From Lysobacter daejeonensis GH1-9 (lineage in GTDB: Bacteria > Pseudomonadota > Gammaproteobacteria > Xanthomonadales > Xanthomonadaceae), in contig NZ_AVPU01000004.1 of the NCBI RefSeq assembly GCF_000768355.1, positions 62,001-126,000 of the forward strand: 64,000 nucleotides of DNA, given 5' to 3'. The first letter of the stretch is position 1. Each line of letters begins with the position of its first letter. The notes under the pieces were generated by a model. It saw nothing but the letters and a program-made list of their open reading frames with translations, was not told the origin of the DNA and made no database searches. A program made the position numbers and the translations under genes. This document shows positions 41,226 to 48,761 of the stretch, piece by piece.

Positions 41226-44200
41226 GACTTCGTCTTCGCAGTGTCGTAGTGGCCGTGCAGCTCGCGCTGCTGGCCGCGTGTGCCCATACCGAGCGCGCCA
41301 ATACGCTGGCGTCGCTGCGAAAGGTGCGGCCCGACACCACAGACGTTCGTGTCGACAACGGCCTTGAGCGGGCCGTGGACGGCTATCGCCAGTTCCTGCA
41401 GCAGACGCCCGCCAGTGAACTGACGCCTGAGGCGATGCGTCGTCTTGCCGACCTGCAGCTGGAGCGCGAATACGGGGTGCGTGGCACCACCGCGATCGTG
41501 GTGGATCAGGCGCCTGCGGCCAGCGGCGCCATGGTCGCACCGCCAGCCGGAGCGAAAGCGGTCCAGCTGGCAGCGCCCGAGTCCGTCGCCAAGGTTTCCT
41601 CCGCGGGCCATTCGTCCGGCAAGGCCGTCGCCGCTGGCGCGCCTGCGGACGTTGAGCTGCAGATCGAGCAGCGTGCGACGCAGGAGCAGTCCGTCGCGAC
41701 GGCCAGCACCTCCGACGTTGCGTCGGCGGCTGCAGGTCCGCTTGAGTCGATCCAGCTGTACGACAAGTTGCTGGCCGAGTTCCCCAATTACGCCTACCGC
41801 GACCAGGTGCTGTACCAGAAGGCGCGTGCGTTTGACGAGTTGGGTCGCCCGGATGATGCGATGGCCGTGATGGGCGAGCTGGTCAAGTCGCACCCGGACT
41901 CTTCGCTTGCCGATGAAGTTCAGTTCCGCCGCGGCGAAAGCTTCTTCGCCCAGCGCAAGTACAAGGAGGCCGAGAACGCCTATCAGAACGTCGTGGCCAA
42001 GGGCGCCTCGTCGGAGTTCTTCGAGCCGTCGATGTTCAAGCTGGGCTGGTCTTTCTACAAGCAGGGTGCGTTTGAAGAGGCACTGCACCGCTACTTCGCG
42101 TTGATTGACCACAAGGTGGGCAAGGGATACGTGCTCGGTGGAAAGCACACGGCAGCCGAGGACCGGCGTGTCGAGGACACCTTCAACGTCATCGCGCTGT
42201 CGTTCTCCAACCTGGGTGGGCCAGAGGTCATCGGTGAGTATTTCGCCGAGTTTGGCCACCGCCCCTATGAAGATCACGCCTACCGCTACCTTGGTGAGTT
42301 CTTCCTCTCCAAGCAGCGGTACCAGGACGCCGCCACGGTCTACAAGGACTTCGTTGGCCTGTATCCGTTCCATGCGACCTCGCCGGACTTCAGCCTGCGG
42401 GTCATCGGCATCTACGAGGCCGGTGGCTTCCCACGACTGGTGGTGGAAGCCAAGCGCGATTTCGCGGCGAAGTATGGGCTGAAAGCCGAATACTGGAAGC
42501 ACCAGCCGATCGGCGAGCGGCCGGAGGTGGTGGCAGCCGTCAAGTCGAACCTGATGGACCTGGCGAACTACTACCACGCGCGCTACCAGGATCCGAGCCT
42601 GGCCAAGGACAAGGCGCAGAGTTTTGCCGAGGCCACGCGCTGGTATGGCGAGTTCCTGGACTCTTTCCACAGCGATCCGGCAGCTCCGGGCGCGAACTAC
42701 CAGTTCGCGGATCTTCTTCGGGAGAATGGAGATTTCCGCCTCGCAGCCGAACAGTACGAGCGCACGGCCTATGGCTATCCGGCGCACGAGAAGGCTGCCG
42801 CGGCCGGTTATGCCGCCATCTTCGCGCATCGCGAAAACCTCAAGACGGTGACACCCGCCGAGGAGAACCAGGCCAAGCGCGCGACGGTGGCCAGTTCGCT
42901 GCGCTTTGCCGATACGTTCCCGCAGCACGAACAGGCGCCAACCGTGCTGGTGGCGGCTGCGCAGGATCTGTACGACCTGAAGGACTATGCCGCCGCGCGT
43001 GACGCGGGACGCAAGTTGCTTGAAAAGTTCCCGATCGCCACCCGGGACCTGCAGCGCACTGCCTGGATGGTGGTGGCCCATTCGTCGTTCGAGCTGTCGG
43101 AATTCCCGGTCGCGGAACAGGCCTACGTGCAGGTTCTGGCAGCGACGCCTGCAGAAGATGCGTCGAGGCCCGCGCTGGTCGAGAACCTCGCTGCCTCGAT
43201 CTACAAGCAGGGTGAGGCGGCCAACGCGACCAGCGACTACCGTGCCGCAGCGAACCACTTCCTGCGCATCAAGACCGTGGCGCCATCGTCGAAGATCCGC
43301 GCTGGCGCCCAGTACGACGCGGGCGCGGCGCTGATGCGCCTTCAGGATTGGAAGGCTGCGGCCCAGGTCATGGATGAGTTCCGTCGCGACAACCCGACCC
43401 ATGAGCTGGTGAAGGACGCGACCAAGCAGATTGCAAGCGCCTTCCAGCAGGCAGGCGACCTGGGTGGTGCCGCGAGCGAGTATGAGCGCGTGGCCAACGA
43501 GGCTACAGAGCCGGCGCTTCGTGCCGAGGCGCTGCTGCTGGCCGGCAAGTTGCACGAAGACGCGAAGGATGCTGATCGCGCGCTGGCGGTTTACACCCGT
43601 TACGTGGGTGAGTTCCCCAAGCCGGTTGTTGATGCGGTCGAGACGCGCCAGCGCATGGCCGATATCCACAAGGCACGTGGCGACGACGCGCGCTACCGCG
43701 CCGAGCTGGAACGTGTGGTACAGGGCGACGCAAAGGCCGGGGCGGAGCGCACGAGTCGGACCCGCAGCCTGGCCGGTCGCGCCGCGCTGGTGTTGACGGA
43801 GCCGCTGTACGCGCGGTTCACGTCCATTGAGCTCAAGCTTCCGTTCGAAAAGAGCATGGCTGCCAAGCAGAAGGCGATGTCGGATGCAATCAAGGGCTTC
43901 AACACCCTGGTGCCCTACGAAGTGGCCGACGTGACGGCTGCGGCCACCTTCTACATGGCGGAGGTGTACGCCAACTTCAGCCGGTCACTCAACGAGTCCG
44001 AGCGGCCGGGCGGACTCAACGGATCTGACCTGCAGGACTACAACGACCAGCTCGACGAAATGGCGTTCCCCTTCGAGGAAAAGGCCATCGGCCTGCATGA
44101 GAAGAACATCGAACTGCTCGAGGCCGGAGTGAGCAGCGCTTGGATCGAGAAGAGCATCGAGCGACTGGGCCAACTGGTTCCAGCTCGCTACGCGCGTCCG

Positions 44201-44368
44201 GATGGAAGCACGGGCTTCCTGGGACAGGCGGATCGGTACGAGTACATCAAGCCGGTCCCCGTGGTCGCCCAAGCCGCGTCATCGCCAGCGGCTGGGGGCA
44301 ATGAAGTCGATAGCCTGGAACCCGTCGTACCAGCCAACACCGGAGATGCCGATGCCCGCGCGCAATGA
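41222..44368 (+). CDS. Large TPR outer-membrane lipoprotein
   Basis: A 1048-residue lipoprotein. The lipobox LLAAC places the lipidated cysteine at residue 20, followed by Ala-His rather than Asp, so it should be sorted to the outer membrane. Many TPR units are visible from about residue 175 onward (VLYQKARAFDELGRPDDAMAV, FRRGESFFAQRKYKEAENAY, KLGWSFYKQGAFEEALHRY, YLGEFFLSKQRYQDAATVY), continuing to about residue 830. It overlaps both neighbours. Size, anchor and position recall the TPR lipoproteins of the Agl-Glt machinery (GltD-type), but homology is inferred from architecture only. Confidence 0.82.
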   Translation: MRLRLRSVVVAVQLALLAACAHTERANTLASLRKVRPDTTDVRVDNGLERAVDGYRQFLQQTPASELTPEAMRRLADLQLEREYGVRGTTAIVVDQAPAASGAMVAPPAGAKAVQLAAPESVAKVSSAGHSSGKAVAAGAPADVELQIEQRATQEQSVATASTSDVASAAAGPLESIQLYDKLLAEFPNYAYRDQVLYQKARAFDELGRPDDAMAVMGELVKSHPDSSLADEVQFRRGESFFAQRKYKEAENAYQNVVAKGASSEFFEPSMFKLGWSFYKQGAFEEALHRYFALIDHKVGKGYVLGGKHTAAEDRRVEDTFNVIALSFSNLGGPEVIGEYFAEFGHRPYEDHAYRYLGEFFLSKQRYQDAATVYKDFVGLYPFHATSPDFSLRVIGIYEAGGFPRLVVEAKRDFAAKYGLKAEYWKHQPIGERPEVVAAVKSNLMDLANYYHARYQDPSLAKDKAQSFAEATRWYGEFLDSFHSDPAAPGANYQFADLLRENGDFRLAAEQYERTAYGYPAHEKAAAAGYAAIFAHRENLKTVTPAEENQAKRATVASSLRFADTFPQHEQAPTVLVAAAQDLYDLKDYAAARDAGRKLLEKFPIATRDLQRTAWMVVAHSSFELSEFPVAEQAYVQVLAATPAEDASRPALVENLAASIYKQGEAANATSDYRAAANHFLRIKTVAPSSKIRAGAQYDAGAALMRLQDWKAAAQVMDEFRRDNPTHELVKDATKQIASAFQQAGDLGGAASEYERVANEATEPALRAEALLLAGKLHEDAKDADRALAVYTRYVGEFPKPVVDAVETRQRMADIHKARGDDARYRAELERVVQGDAKAGAERTSRTRSLAGRAALVLTEPLYARFTSIELKLPFEKSMAAKQKAMSDAIKGFNTLVPYEVADVTAAATFYMAEVYANFSRSLNESERPGGLNGSDLQDYNDQLDEMAFPFEEKAIGLHEKNIELLEAGVSSAWIEKSIERLGQLVPARYARPDGSTGFLGQADRYEYIKPVPVVAQAASSPAAGGNEVDSLEPVVPANTGDADARAQ

Positions 44369-44999
44369 TCCCAGCTACCGTCGTGCGGTACGACACACCG
44401 CCCGACTCGGCGCGGTACTGCTGGTCTACTTCGCAGCCACGGCGATGGCGGCCCGCAAGGACCCACCTGGCGTACACGTGAATGACAACGGCTTCACGAT
44501 CGTGGAGTCGGCCAAGATCGACAGTTCCACGCGCTCGGACTATGCGCGGGCTGCCGGCATGCTTGCACAACAGCGCTATGCCGATGGCATCGCCTTGTTG
44601 CAGGCCATCACGGCAAAGCAGCCTGCGTTGACTGCCGCGCACGTGGACTTGGGCATTGCCTACGCCAAGACCAGTGAGCTGGACAAGGCCGAGGCAAGCC
44701 TGAAGCGCGCGTTGGAGCTCCAACCGCAGCACCCGATCGCCTGGAACGAGCTTGGATTGGTCCAACGGCGCCAGGGTAAGTTGAACGACGCGCGCGCTTC
44801 GTACGAGAAGTCGCTGGCAGCTGCACCGGGATTCCACTTCGCGCGACTCAATCTTGCGGTGCTCTGCGATCTCTACCTGGGGGACGCGAGTTGTGCACTC
44901 GAAAACTACCTCATGTACCAGCAGGCAATGCCTGACGACAAGCAGGTGGCCGGTTGGATCGCCAGTGCCCGCTCGCGGGCCGGTAAAGGGACCAAGTGA
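44352..44999 (+). CDS. Small periplasmic TPR protein
   Basis: A 215-residue exported protein. The signal peptide ends at about residue 33 (VLLVYFAATAMA). Three regular TPRs follow: ARAAGMLAQQRYADGIALLQ, AHVDLGIAYAKTSELDKAEA and AWNELGLVQRRQGKLNDARA. I chose ATG 44352 because GGAG lies 6 bases upstream; ATG 44346 is adjacent. It overlaps the lipoprotein gene by 17 bases and its stop shares a base with the next start (TGATG), which implies tight coupling. Confidence 0.8.
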   Translation: MPARNDPSYRRAVRHTARLGAVLLVYFAATAMAARKDPPGVHVNDNGFTIVESAKIDSSTRSDYARAAGMLAQQRYADGIALLQAITAKQPALTAAHVDLGIAYAKTSELDKAEASLKRALELQPQHPIAWNELGLVQRRQGKLNDARASYEKSLAAAPGFHFARLNLAVLCDLYLGDASCALENYLMYQQAMPDDKQVAGWIASARSRAGKGTK

Positions 45000-45346
45000 T
45001 GTTGCGAGTATCCCTGTGCATATGTCTTTTCGCGGTGTCGTCAGCCGCATTTGCAGCTGATCCGGCGGAGAAAGAGAACAGCGCCGGTACCCAAGCGGTA
45101 GCGCCCAACGCGCCGAAGGGCAAGGCCGCGCCGGCGGGCGACATGGTGATGTCCGGCTTGTCCATCGTAGGCAACGAGGAAACCCCCAAGGAACTGGTCA
45201 TCGTGCCGTGGAAGAGCTCGCAACTGGCCGACGCGCCGGGAATCTCGCGCTTGCTGGACGACAGCACTCAGCCTGTGGACAAGGACGTTTTCATGCGCGA
45301 ACTCGCGTACTACGGACTCAGGACGGCCAAGCCGAACGGCGACTGA
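44999..45346 (+). CDS. Small periplasmic protein of unknown family
   Basis: A 115-residue protein with a signal peptide (CICLFAVSSAAFA, cleavage after residue 19). After a 30-residue Ala/Lys/Pro linker comes a compact segment, GDMVMSGLSIVGNEETPKEL then VIVPWKSSQLADAPGISRLL, that looks conserved. No known domain is recognised. The VIVPW motif directly upstream of a TolQ-like gene suggests a dedicated accessory part. It is followed by 61 bases of A/T-richer sequence before the TolQ gene. Confidence 0.7.
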   Translation: MLRVSLCICLFAVSSAAFAADPAEKENSAGTQAVAPNAPKGKAAPAGDMVMSGLSIVGNEETPKELVIVPWKSSQLADAPGISRLLDDSTQPVDKDVFMRELAYYGLRTAKPNGD

Positions 45347-45407
45347 GTCGAAGCTTCAACCTGCTGTTTCAAAGATATTTCAGCAAACTTTCAGTGAGGG
45401 CAGTGCC

Positions 45408-46082
45408 ATGGGTGTGATTCATTCTGTTGCGGAGTTCTTCAAGGACGGCGGGGCGATGATGTATCCGATCCTGTTGATCGGATTGGTCGGTTTGGCGATC
45501 GCCATCGAGCGCATGGTGACGATCACCCGTGCGCAGATGCATACCAAGGCCATGTGGGCGAAAGTAGAACCTTCGCTGGGCGAAGGCGACTTCGAAAAGG
45601 CGCGCAAGATCGTTGGCGACGACAACAATCCGTTGGGTCGCCTGCTGGGTGCCGGCCTGGCGATGCAGGGTGCGGTGCGTCGTCGTGACGATGTCGAGAA
45701 GGCCATGCAGGAAGGCATCATGGAGATCGTGCCGCGCTTGGAGAAGCGGACGCACTACCTGGGCACCTTCGCCAACCTGGCGACCCTCGTTGGCCTGCTG
45801 GGTACCGTGGCCGGCCTGATCGGCGCGTTCGGCGCGGTTGCCGCGGCCAACCCGGTGGAGAAGGCAAACCTGTTGTCGGCCAGCATTTCCGAGGCCATGA
45901 ACTGCACGGCATTCGGCCTCGGCACGGCCGTGCCGTTGCTGTTCATGCATGCGTTCCTGACCGCGCGTACGCAGAACCTGGTCGAGAGCCTGGAAACGGC
46001 AGCGATCAAGTACTTGAACGTCCTCTCGCTGCGCATGAGCCGGGCTTCCCAGGCTTCGGTCCAGAACATCCGCGCCGCCTGA
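45408..46082 (+). CDS. MotA/TolQ/ExbB-type proton channel subunit
   Basis: A 224-residue inner-membrane protein with the TolQ/ExbB layout. One helix lies near residues 18-37 (YPILLIGLVGLAIAIERM). A cytoplasmic loop (LGEGDFEKARKIVGDDNNPL, MQEGIMEIVPRLEKRTHYLG) precedes two packed helices (ANLATLVGLLGTVAGLIGAF and NCTAFGLGTAVPLLFMHAFL). The conserved threonines facing the proton path are present. It should form the pentameric stator around a TolR-type dimer from the next two genes. The setting (TPR scaffolds, two TolR, AgmX-like protein) favours an AglR/GltR-type unit over housekeeping Tol-Pal or ExbB. Confidence 0.92.
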   Translation: MGVIHSVAEFFKDGGAMMYPILLIGLVGLAIAIERMVTITRAQMHTKAMWAKVEPSLGEGDFEKARKIVGDDNNPLGRLLGAGLAMQGAVRRRDDVEKAMQEGIMEIVPRLEKRTHYLGTFANLATLVGLLGTVAGLIGAFGAVAAANPVEKANLLSASISEAMNCTAFGLGTAVPLLFMHAFLTARTQNLVESLETAAIKYLNVLSLRMSRASQASVQNIRAA

Positions 46083-46104
46083 GCCAAAGTAGGGGAGAAA
46101 CGCC

Positions 46105-46611
46105 ATGGGCCTGATGCTCCGTCGCAAGCCGCCGGCCAAGCCGGTCGAGCTGATGCTCGTGCCGATGATCGACATCTTCAGCGTGATGATCACGTTCCTT
46201 CTGATGACGGCCGTGTTCTCGCGCATTTCGATCATCCAACTCGACCTGCCTAGCGCGGCGGCCGGTGAGGCGGTCGAGCCGCAGTTCCGCCTCGAAGTGA
46301 TGGTACGCAAGGATGGCCTGGAGCTGACCAACGGTCGCGATTCCATTGCGGTGTTGCCACTCGAGAACGGAGCGTATCCGCTCAAGCAGCTGACGCTCAT
46401 GGCCGCAAACCTGAAGGGGCAGCATATCGATGTCGACACCGCCTCGGTCCTGATGGCGCCAGACGTGCAGTACGACCACCTTGTGCAAGTGATGGATGCC
46501 ATTCGCAGCACGGACGTCGCTACCGCTGCCGCCAATGGGTTCACCAGCGCGCCCAACGGAAGCGGCCGCGTTTCCATGTTTCCGAAGATCGCCGTGGGAG
46601 ATGCACCATGA
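46105..46611 (+). CDS. TolR/ExbD-type subunit, copy 1
   Basis: A 168-residue protein with a short cytoplasmic start (RRKPPAKPVE), one membrane helix (LMLVPMIDIFSVMITFLLM) and a periplasmic domain. The proton-carrying aspartate is Asp23 in VPMIDIF. The periplasmic part (FRLEVMVRKDGLELTNG, DHLVQVMDAIRS) has the ExbD fold. It overlaps copy 2 by 4 bases. The two copies differ strongly and are not a recent duplication. Confidence 0.92.
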   Translation: MGLMLRRKPPAKPVELMLVPMIDIFSVMITFLLMTAVFSRISIIQLDLPSAAAGEAVEPQFRLEVMVRKDGLELTNGRDSIAVLPLENGAYPLKQLTLMAANLKGQHIDVDTASVLMAPDVQYDHLVQVMDAIRSTDVATAAANGFTSAPNGSGRVSMFPKIAVGDAP

Positions 46612-47114
46612 GGATGTCCTTGAACCCGTTCCGCGGGGCGCGCAAGAAGCACGAGGACCCGGAGCTCAACCTGATCCCGATGATCGACATCATGTCGGTC
46701 ATGGTGGCGTTTCTGCTGATCTACTCGACCGAGGTTGAGGTGGTGCAGAACGCCAAGGACGTCGAGATTCCCCTCTCCACGGCCGAGGCCAAGCCAGCCG
46801 AAACCGTCGTGGTTACGATCACCAAGGACACGCTGCTCGTGCAGGGCGATGTCGTCGCCACGATGGAGCAGATCCGCGATCCGGGTACGGCGTTGATCGA
46901 GCCATTGCGCGAGTACCTGTCCCGTCCGTTGACCACCAAGGGCGACGCAGCGCAACAGACCGCGCTTGCACATCGCGAGATTACCGTGCTAGCCGACAAG
47001 AGTTTGCCTTATGAAGTCATCCGCAAGGTGATGACGACGTGCACTGCCGCCGCTTACGACAAGTTGTCCTTGGCCGTGCTTGAGACCAGCGGAAACGCTG
47101 TGGCGGGCAGCTGA
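46608..47114 (+). CDS. TolR/ExbD-type subunit, copy 2
   Basis: A 168-residue protein with Asp27 in LNLIPMIDIMSVMVAFLLI as the proton carrier and a periplasmic domain (VVVTITKDTLLVQGDVV, ITVLADKSLPYEVIRKVM). It starts ATG overlapping the previous stop. Two TolR-like genes beside one TolQ-like gene also occur in the Myxococcus [12 protein letters not shown] system, where a heterodimeric plug is thought to form. Confidence 0.92.
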   Translation: MRMSLNPFRGARKKHEDPELNLIPMIDIMSVMVAFLLIYSTEVEVVQNAKDVEIPLSTAEAKPAETVVVTITKDTLLVQGDVVATMEQIRDPGTALIEPLREYLSRPLTTKGDAAQQTALAHREITVLADKSLPYEVIRKVMTTCTAAAYDKLSLAVLETSGNAVAGS

Positions 47115-47124
47115 GGCAGAACAC

Positions 47125-48525
47125 GTGACGGACACCAACGCCATGGAACTCGAAACCATTCCCGACGCCAACGCAGCCGGCTCGCTCGACGAGCGAATCG
47201 CGGCGGCCAGGGCACAACTTGATGCGCTGGGAGACGATCTCGCTGCCGTAGACGAAGAGCTTGAATCGTTCGCCAGGGAGCGGCAGCAGCACCGTTTGCT
47301 CGCACAGGTCTGCCACACGCTGGAGGAACTGGGTCAGGCCGGTGGCGCTGACTTGTTCTGGGAGGGCCTTTCCCCCCACGCGACGTGGCCAGAACACATC
47401 AACCACGCTCGAGGCCGAACCGAAGCGCTGCGCGTCAGGATTGACGAAGTCGATGCGCGCCGTAGCGAACTGGTTGGACGGATTGGCGAGCAGAACGAAC
47501 AACTCCTGCTTCTCGAGGACGAGGCCTTTGAGCATCAGGAGGAACTGGATCGTCAGCGCAACGAGTGGATAGTCGAACGCGAGCTGGAAGCCGATCGCGT
47601 CAGGCCGCATCTCATGCTGTGGATGCGCGGCGAGGAGGACCAGCGTTCGCGCAAGGCTCTGGCTATTGCGCTGTGTCTGTGGGTTCTGATTGCCTTCATC
47701 GTTCCGTTCATCAAGATCCCCGAACGCGTTGCGCCGCCAACGGAAGCGCTGCCCGAGCGCGTGGTTAGCGTGATTCCCGAGGCCAAGAAGTTGGAAGAGG
47801 CGCCGCCACCGCCGCCAGAACTGACGCGGCCAGTGGAAAAGAAGGTTGAGCGCAAGCCGACGCAGACACGGACCGAAACCGCGAAGGTGGAGCCGCGGCC
47901 CGTGGCGAATCCGCAGCCGACGGCGAAGCCGCAGGGCATCCTGGCGTTCAAGGACGCTCTCACCGCCGTCGACGACGTGCCGGCCGTTTCGCAATTGGGC
48001 AAAGCGGCCAAACTCAGCAGCGACACGGGCGCGACGCGGCCTGAGCGCGCCATGCTGACCGGAAGTGCGCCGGGGCGGAGCAGTGGCATCAACCTCGCGT
48101 CGGAAAGCCGCGGCTTCGGCAATGGTGGTGGTGAGCGCGCCGCCATCAGGGGCACTGCGCTGACCCGCGCTTCGAGCGGGATCAGCGCGATTGCCGCCAA
48201 GGACTCTGCGGGCAGTGGCAGCTCGCGGCGCGGTGGACGGTCCGACGAGGAGATCCAGGTCGTATTCGACCGCTACAAGTCTGCGCTTTACCGCCTGTAT
48301 CAGCGTGAGCTGCGCAATGACGCAACGCTGCAGGGCAAGGTCATTCTGCGCCTGACCATCGAACCGGACGGCAGCGTGTCGATGGCCCAGGTGAAGTCCT
48401 CTGAAATGGAAGCACCTGCCTTGGTTGCCGACATCGTGGCCCGGGTGAAGGGCTTCAACTTCGGCGCTAAGGATGTTCCCGCGGTGACGATCGTGTATCC
48501 GATGAACTTCCTGCCGGCAGGCTGA
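47125..48525 (+). CDS. TonB/AgmX-type energy transducer with cytoplasmic coiled coil
   Basis: A 466-residue single-pass protein. Residues 1-175 are cytoplasmic and largely coiled coil (LDALGDDLAAVDEELESFAR, LVGRIGEQNEQLLLLEDEAF). One helix at about 178-197 (LAIALCLWVLIAFIVPF) is followed by a Pro/Lys/Glu linker (EEAPPPPPELTRPVEKKVE). The C-terminal about 95 residues (EEIQVVFDRYKSALYRLYQR, GKVILRLTIEPDGSVSMAQV) match the AgmX/PglI-type TonB C-terminal fold. Ordinary TonB has almost no cytoplasmic part. I chose GTG 47125, 8-10 bases after GAGG; ATG 47143 is possible. Confidence 0.85.
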   Translation: MTDTNAMELETIPDANAAGSLDERIAAARAQLDALGDDLAAVDEELESFARERQQHRLLAQVCHTLEELGQAGGADLFWEGLSPHATWPEHINHARGRTEALRVRIDEVDARRSELVGRIGEQNEQLLLLEDEAFEHQEELDRQRNEWIVERELEADRVRPHLMLWMRGEEDQRSRKALAIALCLWVLIAFIVPFIKIPERVAPPTEALPERVVSVIPEAKKLEEAPPPPPELTRPVEKKVERKPTQTRTETAKVEPRPVANPQPTAKPQGILAFKDALTAVDDVPAVSQLGKAAKLSSDTGATRPERAMLTGSAPGRSSGINLASESRGFGNGGGERAAIRGTALTRASSGISAIAAKDSAGSGSSRRGGRSDEEIQVVFDRYKSALYRLYQRELRNDATLQGKVILRLTIEPDGSVSMAQVKSSEMEAPALVADIVARVKGFNFGAKDVPAVTIVYPMNFLPAG

Positions 48526-48573
48526 AGAAATAACGACTACTGCTGGTTTCAACGAAGCAAGCAACAAAACGAC

Positions 48574-48655
48574 AAAGGCAAAACCACCGAAAGGTGGCGA
48601 CGCAAAGTCACCGGCCTGTCGGGCGCATTGCGCCCGTGGTAGCGGGACCGCCGGA
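48574..48655 (+). promoter_or_regulatory. Cyclic-di-GMP-I (GEMM-I) riboswitch aptamer
   Basis: Nearly every conserved block of the class I c-di-GMP aptamer is present. AAAGGCAAA is followed by hairpin CCACC-GAAA-GGTGG (48584-48597), then GACGCAAAG-T-CACCGGCC. Next comes a variable hairpin GGGCGC-ATT-GCGCCC (48621-48635), then GGTAGC-GGGACCGCC. The G before CAAA (G20 in the V. cholerae Vc2 numbering), the stacking A47 and C92 are kept, so cyclic-di-GMP rather than cGAMP is the expected ligand. It lies in the gap between the AgmX-like gene and the giant surface protein, 106 bases before the latter's start. No clear intrinsic terminator follows, so control may act on translation or Rho. Confidence 0.9.
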
Positions 48656-48761
48656 GCCTCACGTAGGGTGCGAGCAATCTCGCCCGCCCGACATGGGGGC
48701 GTCCCTCGGTTCACTCCCAGGTCCATTGGTGGCTTGCGCTGCGAGCAAATGGAGCAAGGGC

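Noticed and set aside
45408-48525. Reading the TolQ/TolR/TonB-like genes as a housekeeping Tol-Pal or siderophore ExbBD-TonB operon
   Set aside because: There is no TolA, TolB, Pal or TonB-dependent receptor nearby, there are two TolR-like genes, and the transducer has a large cytoplasmic coiled coil and an AgmX-type C-terminus.
48594-48761. N-terminal extension of the giant protein from 48594
   Set aside because: This segment contains the riboswitch aptamer and encodes no signal peptide; the signal peptide follows ATG 48762.
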